From NCBI GenBank assembly GCA_038249195.1, contig JBBRWM010000013.1:6153-70152 (forward strand): a stretch of 64,000 nt of DNA. The letters run 5' to 3'. The DNA comes from JAOUEA01 sp038249195 (GTDB lineage: Bacteria; Actinomycetota; UBA4738; HRBIN12). Below the pieces are notes generated by a model, which was given only the letters and a program-made list of their open reading frames with translations, had not been told where the DNA came from and ran no database searches. Both the position numbers and the translations under genes were made by a program. This document shows, piece after piece, positions 8,889-16,512 of the stretch (position 1 is its first letter; each line of letters opens with the position of its first letter).

Positions 8889-10043
8889 ATGTTCGGTGAT
8901 TTCCTCAGAGACGATCTCGACGATGACGGTTTGATCGGTGTCGCCGACGCCCTCAACCGGCATATCGCCTCGGCCCAGGCCACGCTTCTCGGCGTGATCG
9001 CCGAGGTGGACCGACGAGGGGCGTGGCGCGACTCCGGCGCCCGGGATCTGGCGCACTGGCTTTCGATCCGCTACGGCATCTCGTGGTGGAAGGCCGACCG
9101 CCTGATCCACGCTTCCCATGCCCTGCATCGTCTGCCGAGCACCGCCCAGGCGCTCGAGGAAGGCATCCTCGGGATCGACAAGGTGGTGGAACTCTGCCGA
9201 TTCGCGACGCCCGAGACCGAGGATGAGCTCATCGCGTGGGCGGGGGAGTCGACCTGTGCCACGGTTCGGCGGCGCGCCGACCTCGAGGTCCGGGCCGCGC
9301 GAGATGAGACCGCTGAGTTGGAACGGACCCGGTCGCTCCGCTACTGGTACGAAGACGGCGGGCGTCGGTTCGCCATGGAGGCGCTCCTGCCGTCGGCGCA
9401 GGGAGCGGTGGTGCTCAGGGCCCTCTCGAGGGTCGTCGAGCAGATCCCGGTCATGCCTGCCGAGCACGACGACGTCTACATCGAGGCGCGCCGCGCCGAT
9501 GCGCTCGTGGCCCTGTGCTCGCAGCGCATCGCCGGCGACGCCGATGCCGACCGTGCCACGGTGGTCGTCCACGCGACGCTCGAAGCCCTCGCGGGGCGGC
9601 GCAACGCCGAGACCGAGCAAGGCGCGGTATTGCCTCCCGAGGCGCTCCAGCGTCTGGCGTGTGACGCGCGCGTGCAGGTCGTGGCCGAGAACGAGGCGGG
9701 CGATGCCGTGGGGTTCGGACGCACGCGGCGCGAGCCGTCCCCCCCGATGATCCGCCAACTGCGTCACCGCGACCGGGGCTGTCGGTTCCCGGGCTGCGGT
9801 TCCACCGCGTTCGCCAACGCGCATCACATCGTCTGGTGGTCCCGCGGAGGACGCACCGAGCTCGAGAACCTGGTCCTGATCTGCGGGTTCCATCATCGGC
9901 TCGTCCACGAGCACGGGTGGAACATCGGGCGAACCGAGGACGGGAGGGTCCGCTGGTTCCGCCCCGATGGTTCCCGTTATCGGGGCGGCCCCGAGCGCGG
10001 GCCAACCGCAGCGCTGGCCGACGCCTTCGTCGATACTGGTTAG
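8889..10043 (+). CDS. DUF222 and HNH endonuclease domain protein
   Basis: A 384-residue protein of the actinobacterial DUF222/13E12-repeat type. The N-terminal helical DUF222 region (about 10-270) includes ARDLAHWLSIRYGISWWKA. The C-terminal HNH nuclease (about 300-350) has CRFPGCGS, AHHIVWWSRGG and LICGFHHRLVH, with paired cysteines and histidines for metal. Such proteins are often multicopy in actinobacterial genomes and may behave like mobile or intron-like genes, but no repeats flanking this copy were seen. Cellular role is unknown. Confidence 0.9.
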   Translation: MFGDFLRDDLDDDGLIGVADALNRHIASAQATLLGVIAEVDRRGAWRDSGARDLAHWLSIRYGISWWKADRLIHASHALHRLPSTAQALEEGILGIDKVVELCRFATPETEDELIAWAGESTCATVRRRADLEVRAARDETAELERTRSLRYWYEDGGRRFAMEALLPSAQGAVVLRALSRVVEQIPVMPAEHDDVYIEARRADALVALCSQRIAGDADADRATVVVHATLEALAGRRNAETEQGAVLPPEALQRLACDARVQVVAENEAGDAVGFGRTRREPSPPMIRQLRHRDRGCRFPGCGSTAFANAHHIVWWSRGGRTELENLVLICGFHHRLVHEHGWNIGRTEDGRVRWFRPDGSRYRGGPERGPTAALADAFVDTG

Positions 10044-10156
10044 AAGAGACCATGGACCCGCCCGGTCCGCGGATCTCAGGCTCGTCTCTGCATGGCGGTC
10101 TCGACGCCTTCGGTAGCATGCGTGCGGGAGGGGACGACGGGGAGGGGACGACGCCG

Positions 10157-10939
10157 GTGACCCATCGATTCGAGATCACGAAGGACCTCGAGGTGAGCGC
10201 GACCCCCGAGCAGGTCTGGGAGGCGATCGCCACCGGCCCCGGGCTGGAGTCCTGGTTCTTGGGTCGCAACGAGATCGACCCGAGGCCCGGAGGGACAGCC
10301 CGTTGGAGCATCGGCGAGTTCACGGCCGAGTCCACGATCACCACGTGGGATCCGCCGAATCGATTCGTCAACACGGGGATGCCTGCGCCGGATGGCTCCT
10401 TCCATCAGTTCGACTACCACATCGAGGCGCGCGAGGGAGGCGGCTCCGCGATCCGCTACGAGCACACCGGCATGCTGAGCGGCGACTGGGAGGCCGAGTA
10501 TGAAGCCATGAGCGAGGGCGATCCCATGTACCTCGACAAGCTCGTGGCCTACCTCACCTACTTCCGAGGTCGGTTCGCCACCTCGGTCGAGGTCATGGGG
10601 CCGGAGGCGCCGGACCGGGAGCTGGCCATGGGGAGGTTCCGCGCCGCCCTGGGGCTCGATGACGACGTGGCGGTCGGCGACGAGGTCCGGGCCGCGCCGC
10701 GGGGGCTGGAGTCTTTCGACGGCGTGGTGGACCACATCTCTCCCCACTTCCTGGGGATCCGCTCCGACGACGCGATCTATCGGTTCATCCATGCGTTCAC
10801 GGGCCAGGTCATGATCGGCCATCATTTGTTCGCGGGCGACGTAGACAGGGCCGATGCAGAGGAGATGTGGCGGTCCTGGCTCGACGGGATCTTCGCCTCC
10901 GCGCCCGACCGCGACGCACCGTCCTCGACGGCGACGTGA
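10157..10939 (+). CDS. SRPBCC (START/AHSA1-like) domain protein
   Basis: A 260-residue protein, start at GTG 10157 with GAGGGG upstream; earlier in-frame starts overlap the HNH gene. The first 150 residues are an AHSA1/Bet v1-like domain (EITKDLEVSATPEQVWEAI, then LESWFLGRNEIDPRPGG). The remaining 100 residues (VVDHISPHFLGIRSDDAIY) look like a second small alpha/beta domain of similar proteins. SRPBCC domains bind hydrophobic ligands; the ligand here is unknown. Confidence 0.85.
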   Translation: MTHRFEITKDLEVSATPEQVWEAIATGPGLESWFLGRNEIDPRPGGTARWSIGEFTAESTITTWDPPNRFVNTGMPAPDGSFHQFDYHIEAREGGGSAIRYEHTGMLSGDWEAEYEAMSEGDPMYLDKLVAYLTYFRGRFATSVEVMGPEAPDRELAMGRFRAALGLDDDVAVGDEVRAAPRGLESFDGVVDHISPHFLGIRSDDAIYRFIHAFTGQVMIGHHLFAGDVDRADAEEMWRSWLDGIFASAPDRDAPSSTAT

Positions 10940-11064
10940 CGCCCGAGTGACCCTCCGCCGACGAGCCGCGCGTTCGCGACCGAGCCGATGTCGCACGGCT
11001 GCTGCAGCCGCACGCACCTCCCGACTGGGAGACGCGGTTCCGGAAAGATGAGCTCCTCGACTCG

Positions 11065-11751
11065 GTGATCGACGGCGAACCGATCCAGATGTTCGTCATG
11101 GCCGCCGACATCCGCGAGTCCACGACCCTGATGAAGGAGGCAGTGAGGTTCGAGCGCTTCGCGCTCGTCATGGACAAGTTCGTGACGTCGGTGCGCCGCG
11201 GCATCCGAGGATCCGGCGGCTGGTTCGACAAGTTCACTGGGGACGGGTTCCTGGCCTACTGGATCGTGCAGGGTGGGGAGCCCGCCGAGTACGAGGAGCG
11301 CTTCGTCCAGACCGCGGGGGACGTCGCGCACACGGCGCATACGCTCGTGGACCTCTTCCAGCGCCGTGTGATGGAGGATTTCCGGAGCAACTCCCGGAAC
11401 CTCTCGGCGGGGGTGGGGCTGTCGATGGGGTTGGACGCCGGCCCGGGGTACCTCGTGAAGATCGCCGATGAGCTCACGATCGTCGGCTCCCCGATCGTCG
11501 GGGCCGTGAGGATGGTTACGGCCGCCTCGCAACCGTGGGAGATCGTCGCCAACGTCTACCTCGGTGAGCGGCTGCGCGACGGGCAGGACGGGGTCTTCGA
11601 GGAGCTCGACGTGACCGCCAGTCGGGAGTTCCGCCCGACCAAGGAGTACCCGCGTGGACAAGAGGTCTACGCCTTGACCTTCGCCTCGGCCAACGGCGAG
11701 GATGATGCCGATGCTGGCGCGCCATCGGCGGGGGATGACGGCGAGCAGTAG
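11065..11751 (+). CDS. Adenylate/guanylate cyclase catalytic-domain protein
   Basis: A class III nucleotide cyclase of about 228 residues from GTG 11065. Both metal aspartates are visible (MFVMAADIRESTTLM and FDKFTGDGFLAYW), followed by ELTIVGSPIVGAVRMVTAA in the place of the purine-binding loop. The same frame upstream is coding-like (DVARLLQPHAPPDWETRFRK) back to a stop at 10948 but has no ATG, GTG or TTG, so the true start is uncertain. It sits 28 bp before a cyclic-nucleotide-binding protein, which suggests a source and receiver pair. Confidence 0.82.
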   Translation: MIDGEPIQMFVMAADIRESTTLMKEAVRFERFALVMDKFVTSVRRGIRGSGGWFDKFTGDGFLAYWIVQGGEPAEYEERFVQTAGDVAHTAHTLVDLFQRRVMEDFRSNSRNLSAGVGLSMGLDAGPGYLVKIADELTIVGSPIVGAVRMVTAASQPWEIVANVYLGERLRDGQDGVFEELDVTASREFRPTKEYPRGQEVYALTFASANGEDDADAGAPSAGDDGEQ

Positions 11752-11779
11752 CCCATGCGGATGTTCATACTCGGAAGGC

Positions 11780-12223
11780 ATGTCGAGCCCCGAGCCCGCG
11801 CCCGTCAACGTCGATCGCTTGATGGCGCTCGACCTGTTCGCCCACCTCGACCATCACGATCTCGCGCAGGTCTCGCACTGGGTGCATGAGGTTCGTGCCG
11901 GGGCGGGCGAGTTCCTCTTCGAGCAGGGAGACCTCCCGTACGAGTTCTTCGTGATCGAGTCGGGCGACGCCGAGGTCGTGCGCGACGGGGACGTACTCGC
12001 GCGGATCGGCCCGGGGGAGCTCGTGGGCGAGATGGCGCTGCTCCGTGGGGAGCGCCGGATGGCGTCGGTGCGCGCGGTCGGGGAAGTGATCGCGATCGCG
12101 CTCTCCGCCGACGACCTTGCCGCGATCGAGGAAGAGATGCCGGAGGTGGTGCGGGCGATGCGGGCAACGACCGAGGATCGTGTTCGCCGCAACGCCGAGC
12201 TCGATCCGGGCTCCGGGAACTGA
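11780..12223 (+). CDS. Cyclic nucleotide-binding domain protein
   Basis: A 147-residue stand-alone cNMP-binding domain. The phosphate-binding cassette is clear (GELVGEMALLRGERRMASV, about residues 80-98), with the usual Glu and Arg contacts. There is no helix-turn-helix, unlike Crp. The start ATG 11780 is preceded by GGAAGG. It lies just after a cyclase gene on the same strand, so it may sense that enzyme's product and act by protein contact. Confidence 0.88.
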   Translation: MSSPEPAPVNVDRLMALDLFAHLDHHDLAQVSHWVHEVRAGAGEFLFEQGDLPYEFFVIESGDAEVVRDGDVLARIGPGELVGEMALLRGERRMASVRAVGEVIAIALSADDLAAIEEEMPEVVRAMRATTEDRVRRNAELDPGSGN

Positions 12224-12279
12224 CGTTCCGGCGGCGCGTCTGGTCACTTCTAGTTCCGGCTTCGCGATGGAAAGCACCC

Positions 12280-12314
12280 TTGACATCTCCTGCGGGTGTA
12301 AAGGTATCTTTACA
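12280..12314 (+). promoter_or_regulatory. Promoter with XRE autoregulatory operator
   Basis: A perfect -35 TTGACA (12280-12285) is followed by a perfect inverted repeat TGTAAAG-GTAT-CTTTACA (12297-12314) that covers the -10 region (TATCTT, 12305-12310). The next gene's ATG is at 12320, so the transcript would be leaderless or nearly so. A palindrome placed over the -10 ahead of a small XRE gene points to autorepression. Confidence 0.65.
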
Positions 12315-12319
12315 TCCAG

Positions 12320-12523
12320 ATGGAGAACCGGGTGAAGGAGCTGCGAACGCGAGCCGCGATGACGCAGTCGGACCTCGGGGCGGCGTTGGAGGTCTCCCGG
12401 CAAACGATCAATTCGATCGAGGCAGGCCGGTACCTCCCTTCGCTTCCGCTGGCGCTGCGGATCGGTCGGCTCTTCGGTGCGCCGCTGGAAGAGATCTTCG
12501 AGATAGACGAGGCGGCAACGTGA
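12320..12523 (+). CDS. Small XRE family helix-turn-helix regulator
   Basis: A 67-residue protein that is only a Cro/C1-type HTH (RTRAAMTQSDLGAALEVSR, then QTINSIEAGRYLPSLPLAL). It is the YozG-like type often paired with a small membrane protein, as here: the next gene overlaps by four bases (GTGA). The palindrome upstream is the likely binding site. Not toxin-antitoxin-like by its partner. Confidence 0.9.
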   Translation: MENRVKELRTRAAMTQSDLGAALEVSRQTINSIEAGRYLPSLPLALRIGRLFGAPLEEIFEIDEAAT

Positions 12524-12738
12524 GTCGATACGAAGCGAGGAAGGGGAGTCGGGCGGTGTCCGTAGCGTCGCTGCTGGTCGTCGGTGGGGCGGTGGCGGGC
12601 GCGACGTGGGTCGCGGGTCAGCCTTGGATCGCGGGGGTCGTGGTCGCCATCTGCGCCGCCGTGTGTAGCGGCTGGGGTTCACGAGCGATGGAGACGAGCG
12701 ATGGCGCTACGGCATCCGCGAGGCCACGCTCTGCGTAG
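12520..12738 (+). CDS. Small two-helix membrane protein, XRE partner
   Basis: A 72-residue ORF from GTG 12520, overlapping the XRE stop by four bases. Two hydrophobic segments (VSVASLLVVGGAVAGATWVA and PWIAGVVVAICAAVCSGWG) indicate a small inner-membrane protein. Small XRE genes of this kind are often followed by such membrane proteins; a joint function is inferred only from the translational coupling. Confidence 0.7.
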   Translation: MSRYEARKGSRAVSVASLLVVGGAVAGATWVAGQPWIAGVVVAICAAVCSGWGSRAMETSDGATASARPRSA

Positions 12739-12813
12739 GGATCCACGCTCGAGTGCCTCGATGTCTCCGACGAGCCGAGGCATGGGGATCGCGGGGTCGT
12801 TCCTACTCTGCGC

Positions 12814-13039
12814 TCACCCCTGTTCGTCGTCGGCCGGCAGGAAGCCCGAGACGTAATCCGCCGAGCCATCTCCCCGATACACGTACTCGACGACGCCGTC
12901 GAGTCCTGGCGTTGCGTCGTCATCCTCGGCACGCTCGAGGGCGCCGGGGGGCCAGTAGATGATGTCCCGCTCGATCTCCTCGTCCGAGACCCTCTTCCCT
13001 CCTACCGTCCAGAGGGCCGCCGTTGAAGAGGACGTTCAT
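12814..13039 (-). pseudogene. Small conserved hypothetical protein, frameshifted
   Basis: From ATG 13039 the first codons give MNVLFNGGPLDGRR. The strongly coding continuation (RVSDEEIERDIIYWPPGAL, then VVEYVYRGDGSADYVSGFL) lies one frame over and ends at 12814. Removing one base from the GGG run at 12997-12999 gives a single acidic protein of about 74 residues. Function unknown; it lies directly after the C2H2 zinc-finger mini-gene on the same strand. Confidence 0.5.
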
Positions 13040-13067
13040 ACCGCCGTCTCCTTCTTCTCCGAGCCCC

Positions 13068-13211
13068 TCAGAGGTCTTGGGGCGGCTCCTTTCCGTGGGC
13101 CGCCAGCACGTGCTCGTCGAGCATCTCCTGTGTCCCGAACTCGGCTCCGCAGACGTCGCACCTTGCGACGCTCGGGTCGCGATCTTCCCGCTGTTCTATC
13201 TGCTCGCTCAT
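13068..13211 (-). CDS. 47-residue C2H2-type zinc-finger protein
   Basis: Too short for usual gene calls but well supported: ATG 13211 follows AGGAGGGA at good spacing. The product has one zinc finger, CDVCGAEF then EMLDEHVLAAHG (two Cys, two His). Short acidic tails flank the finger. It is the first of a run of small genes on the minus strand. Role unknown; single C2H2 fingers of this size may bind nucleic acid or protein. Confidence 0.7.
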   Translation of the reverse strand: MSEQIEQREDRDPSVARCDVCGAEFGTQEMLDEHVLAAHGKEPPQDL

Positions 13212-13238
13212 CGCGGTCCCTCCTCACGTCGACCCTCG

Positions 13239-13514
13239 TCAGATGCCGTCGATGTCCTCGCTCTCCTGGATGCGCTGCTGACCCTGGGGCGTGTTGATGG
13301 AGCGGTCACTCGTGATCGAACGACGCCGAGATGGCCAGAGCATCATCACGAGACCCAACACCAGCGACAGGAGGCCCACGACGAGGGCGATCACGCCTGC
13401 CATGTGGATGTCGAACCCTTGCGTGCGGGCCGTCACGGCGTACCGCATGATCGCGCCCGCGATGATCAGGACGATCCCGAGCCCGACGAATGTCGCTCCT
13501 GAGCTTCTGTTCAT
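13239..13514 (-). CDS. DUF6458-like small membrane protein
   Basis: A 91-residue protein from ATG 13514 with GGTGGAG upstream. Two membrane helices (GLGIVLIIAGAIMRYAV and MAGVIALVVGLLSLVLGLVM) are joined by a short loop and followed by a basic and acidic tail. This matches actinobacterial DUF6458 proteins of unknown function. It sits between the zinc-finger and zinc-ribbon mini-genes on the same strand. Confidence 0.8.
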   Translation of the reverse strand: MNRSSGATFVGLGIVLIIAGAIMRYAVTARTQGFDIHMAGVIALVVGLLSLVLGLVMMLWPSRRRSITSDRSINTPQGQQRIQESEDIDGI

Positions 13515-13527
13515 TGTCTCCACCCTT

Positions 13528-13776
13528 CTATCCCGCTTTGGTCCGGTCGGCCTGCGTTGCAGCGCCTCCCGGCAACGGATCGTGCACAGGCCGCCACCTT
13601 CCCCTCGACGGTTCCGAGCCTGCGCCGGTGGGGCCGACGTGCCAACCCGGCCCCTCGTACGGAAGGAAGCGCCAAGCGGTGCCGCAACGAGGGCACGACC
13701 ATCGGAGCGCCTGGCTGTCGTTGCGTATCTCCCAGGGGTCGGGGCCCCGTGGCGGGCGACAGATGTGCTGGTCCAC
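13528..13776 (-). CDS. Small zinc-ribbon-like protein
   Basis: An 82-residue ORF from GTG 13776. It has one CPRCG knuckle (RWSCPRCGTAWRFLPYEG) and an N-terminal Cys, with several conserved-looking Trp and Pro residues. A GTTT-N15-GGGTA promoter lies 10 bp upstream of the start, which supports it being expressed and implies an almost leaderless mRNA. Function unknown. Confidence 0.6.
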   Translation of the reverse strand: MDQHICRPPRGPDPWEIRNDSQALRWSCPRCGTAWRFLPYEGPGWHVGPTGAGSEPSRGRWRPVHDPLPGGAATQADRTKAG

Positions 13777-13786
13777 GAAGGTAGAT

Positions 13787-13810
13787 TACCCTGCGCGTGC
13801 AACGTCAAAC
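13787..13810 (-). promoter_or_regulatory. SigB/SigF-type promoter
   Basis: On the minus strand, GTTT (13810-13807), 15 bases, then GGGTA (13791-13787), matching the GTTT-N15/16-GGGTA pattern of SigB/SigF promoters. It faces the zinc-ribbon gene at 13776. Confidence 0.55.
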
Positions 13811-13811
13811 C

Positions 13812-14702
13812 TCACCGGTCGCCGCCGATGGGGGCAGGGACGTCCGCGTCGTCGCGCGGTAACGAACGAGCGCTCTCGACGGGCGCCCCGAAGTCGAGCA
13901 GACGACCGCCCGTGGCGACGGCGCACAGGGCGACCCACGCCCAGCCGAAGGCGAGGCCGGCCACCACGTCGGTGAACCAGTGCACCCCCAGGAGTATCCG
14001 CGAGCAGCCCACCGCGACCGCGATCGCGGCGGCGGCCCCCGCCAATACGGCTCGCATGCGCGGCGACCGCCCGCGCGCGAGGACCAACGCCAGCGCGGCG
14101 TAGCAGGCCGCGGCCGCGGCCGTATGTCCGCTCGGGAACGACGACCCTGAGAACGGCGCCAGAGGATCGATGCCGGGACGCGCCCGTCCCACGCCGAGCT
14201 TGATGAGGTTGACGATGAGGAGCTCCCCGCCCACCGCGAGGACAAGGAATAGCCACAGAGACCGGCTGCGGATCCGCCGGAACTCGATCAGTCCCACCAC
14301 CAGGGTCACCGCCACCACGACCGGCGTCGAACCCAGCTGGGTCACACCGCGCAGGAGGCTCGTCGACACGGACGTTGCGTGCGTCGCCGCCCACTGGGCG
14401 ATCCTCGAGTCCACGTCGATCACGCCGGCCTTCGCGCGGACCACGTAGGCGAGCAGGCCCACGATGATGCCTCCCGCAACGATGCACACCGAGGCGGCCG
14501 TGAGCGCGAGGCCGGTGACCGTTTCGGGATCCAGGCGATCGCGAACGAAGGACCTGAGGTGCCCGCGATCGCGCATCTCCCGAGCCACCGACGCGCTCGC
14601 GCTCCCTGCGGGATCTGCTGCAGGCCAACGACTGATCGCGAACCCTGCCAGCACCCCCGCGAAGGTACTCGCGAGCAGGAGCACCGCGATCACCATGGGC
14701 AT
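13812..14702 (-). CDS. PAP2 family phosphatase
   Basis: A 296-residue integral membrane phosphatase. ATG 14702 is chosen because longer starts overlap the divergent promoter and gene. The three PAP2 motifs are intact: KLGVGRARP, FPSGHTAAAA and SRILLGVHWFTD. About six membrane helices are present. The family removes phosphate from phosphatidic acid, undecaprenyl pyrophosphate or related lipids on the outer face. A GTTT-N15-GGGTA site lies 51 bp upstream, suggesting stress control together with the divergent PAP2 gene. Confidence 0.88.
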   Translation of the reverse strand: MPMVIAVLLLASTFAGVLAGFAISRWPAADPAGSASASVAREMRDRGHLRSFVRDRLDPETVTGLALTAASVCIVAGGIIVGLLAYVVRAKAGVIDVDSRIAQWAATHATSVSTSLLRGVTQLGSTPVVVAVTLVVGLIEFRRIRSRSLWLFLVLAVGGELLIVNLIKLGVGRARPGIDPLAPFSGSSFPSGHTAAAAACYAALALVLARGRSPRMRAVLAGAAAAIAVAVGCSRILLGVHWFTDVVAGLAFGWAWVALCAVATGGRLLDFGAPVESARSLPRDDADVPAPIGGDR

Positions 14703-14749
14703 GCTCCCGTCTCGAGTGACATCGTTCTCCGTTTCGGCGGTTTCGGCAC

Positions 14750-14776
14750 GTTTACCCCGCGCGAGGACGGGGAAAC
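14750..14776. promoter_or_regulatory. Overlapping divergent SigB/SigF-type promoters
   Basis: Minus strand: GTTT (14776-14773), 15 bases, GGGTA (14757-14753), toward the PAP2 gene at 14702. Plus strand: GTTT (14750-14753), 16 bases, GGGAAA (14770-14775), 10 bp before the ATG at 14786. The two elements share the same bases, so the two PAP2 genes may be fired by the same sigma factor in competition. Confidence 0.5.
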
Positions 14777-14785
14777 CGTGGAGGC

Positions 14786-15628
14786 ATGACGAAACTCGAC
14801 AGCACAGACGGGGGGCTCGCCGCGCCCGCCGCAGCTTCAGCATCATCCCGGGATCGCGACGTCCTCGATCCGTCGCCGGGCGGCTTCGCCGAGCGCATCG
14901 CCGATCGCCAGAGGTCACATCATCCCGTGACGGTCGCCGCGGTGATCGCCGTGGCGGGCTACGTCCTCATGGGGGCCCTGATCGTCGGCCTCGGTCTCCT
15001 CCTCACGCATGTCCTGCTCGACGGCGGGCTGGGACGGTGGGACGACCGAGTGGATGCGTGGTTCGTGGCTCGGCGCACCCCGTCCCTGAACACGGTGACG
15101 TCGTTCGCAACCACGATCGGGTCCACGGGCGTCGTGGTCGCGGTGGCCGCGCTCGTCGCGGTGGTCTTAGCGTTCCGCCGGTTGTGGCGTGAGGTGGGCA
15201 TGATCGTGATCGCGCTCGCCGTCGAAGCGTCGGTGTTCCTGACGGCGGCGGTGATCGTGAACCGTCCGAGGCCCTCCGTTCCTCGCCTCGACCCCTCGCC
15301 CCCCACCGCGAGCTTCCCTTCCGGGCACACGGCGGCGGCCATCGTCCTCTGGGTGTCGCTCGCGATCGTGTTCTCGACGCGGGTGCGAAGCTCGCTCGGT
15401 CGAGCCGTGGTGTGGATCATCGCGATCGGCCTGCCCGTTTTCGTCGGGATCTCTCGCCTCTATCGAGGGATGCACCACCCAACCGACGTGTTCGCGAGTG
15501 TGATCCTCGGTGTGGCGGCGGTCCTGATCGCGTTGCTGGCCGTGCGCTCGGCATCCGGCGTGGCCAGGCTGAGGAGCGGGTCCGCGCCGGACGATCGGGG
15601 TCGAGGCCGCGTCGAGGTTGCCTCGTGA
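14786..15628 (+). CDS. PAP2 family phosphatase, first gene of lipid operon
   Basis: A 280-residue membrane phosphatase. Motifs: NRPRPSVPRL, FPSGHTAAAI and SRLYRGMHHPTD; the lysine usually ahead of the RP motif is not obvious. Six helices are predicted after a 45-residue polar N-terminus. Its stop overlaps the start of a lipid kinase gene (GTGA), and the operon continues with BrkB-family and phospholipase D genes. Together these could interconvert phosphatidic acid and diacylglycerol. Confidence 0.9.
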   Translation: MTKLDSTDGGLAAPAAASASSRDRDVLDPSPGGFAERIADRQRSHHPVTVAAVIAVAGYVLMGALIVGLGLLLTHVLLDGGLGRWDDRVDAWFVARRTPSLNTVTSFATTIGSTGVVVAVAALVAVVLAFRRLWREVGMIVIALAVEASVFLTAAVIVNRPRPSVPRLDPSPPTASFPSGHTAAAIVLWVSLAIVFSTRVRSSLGRAVVWIIAIGLPVFVGISRLYRGMHHPTDVFASVILGVAAVLIALLAVRSASGVARLRSGSAPDDRGRGRVEVAS

Positions 15629-16512
15629 CCTCTGTCGCGGTCGTGGCGCACTCGCGCAAGCAACTCGGCGGCGGTCTCGGCGCCCTGAGGGAGGCCCTGG
15701 CCGCGGAGGGGGTCGACGAGCCGCTGTGGGCGGAGGTGACGAAGAGCCGCTTCGCACCGGCCTGCGTGGAGGAGGCGCTCGGCAAGGGCGCCGACCTGAT
15801 CTTCGTTTGGGGTGGCGACGGTACGGTGCAACGATGCATCAACGTGCTTGCCGGATCGTCGGCCACCCTGGCGATCCTGCCGGCCGGAACCGCGAACCTC
15901 CTGGCAACGAACCTGGGCATCCCCGTGGACCTCGAGGCGGCGGTTCGCATCGGACTGTCGGGATCTCGCCGCTCGCTGGACGTGGGCAGCGTGAACGGCG
16001 AGCGCTTCGCCGTGATGGCCGGCGCCGGCGTGGACGCGATGATGATCCGCGGCGCGGACTCGGGCCTCAAGGACGCGATCGGGAAGGTGGCGTATGTGTG
16101 GACGGGCGCGAAGAATGCGCGACGCAAGCCGTTCGAAGCGAAGATCAGTGTTGACGGCCACCGCTGGTTCAAGGGCGAGGCAACGTGTGTCCTCGTCGGG
16201 AACGTCGGGGACGTGCTGGGTGGGATCTCGGCCTTCGAAGACGCGCGCCCCGACGACGGCAGGTTGAACGTGGGCGTCGTCACTGCGGACGGGCTCTGGC
16301 AATGGGCCCGCACGCTGGGACGCACGGTCCTCGGCGATCCGACCGCATCCCCGTTCGTGGAGATGACGACGGCCGCATCGATCGAGGTCCGGCTGGATCG
16401 CAAGGTGCGCTACGAACTCGACGGCGGCGACCGGAAGAAGACGAAGAAGCTGGACATCGAGGTGGAACCGGGCGCGATCAGCGTGTGTGTTCCCGAGGGA
16501 GGAGCGGCATGA
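15625..16512 (+). CDS. Diacylglycerol kinase-type lipid kinase
   Basis: A 295-residue protein from GTG 15625, overlapping the PAP2 stop. It has the DAGK catalytic nucleotide loop FVWGGDGTVQR (about residue 60) and ILPAGTANLLATNLGIP, then the C-terminal lobe (RPDDGRLNVGVV). DgkB/YegS/BmrU relatives phosphorylate diacylglycerol or similar lipids with ATP at the membrane surface. Enzymatically it opposes the PAP2 phosphatase just upstream, a notable pairing in one operon. Confidence 0.9.
   Translation: MTSVAVVAHSRKQLGGGLGALREALAAEGVDEPLWAEVTKSRFAPACVEEALGKGADLIFVWGGDGTVQRCINVLAGSSATLAILPAGTANLLATNLGIPVDLEAAVRIGLSGSRRSLDVGSVNGERFAVMAGAGVDAMMIRGADSGLKDAIGKVAYVWTGAKNARRKPFEAKISVDGHRWFKGEATCVLVGNVGDVLGGISAFEDARPDDGRLNVGVVTADGLWQWARTLGRTVLGDPTASPFVEMTTAASIEVRLDRKVRYELDGGDRKKTKKLDIEVEPGAISVCVPEGGAA

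Noticed and set aside
10076..11017. Minus-strand open frame of over 300 codons
   Set aside because: It is the reverse of the SRPBCC gene at 10157-10939, which has clear family motifs.
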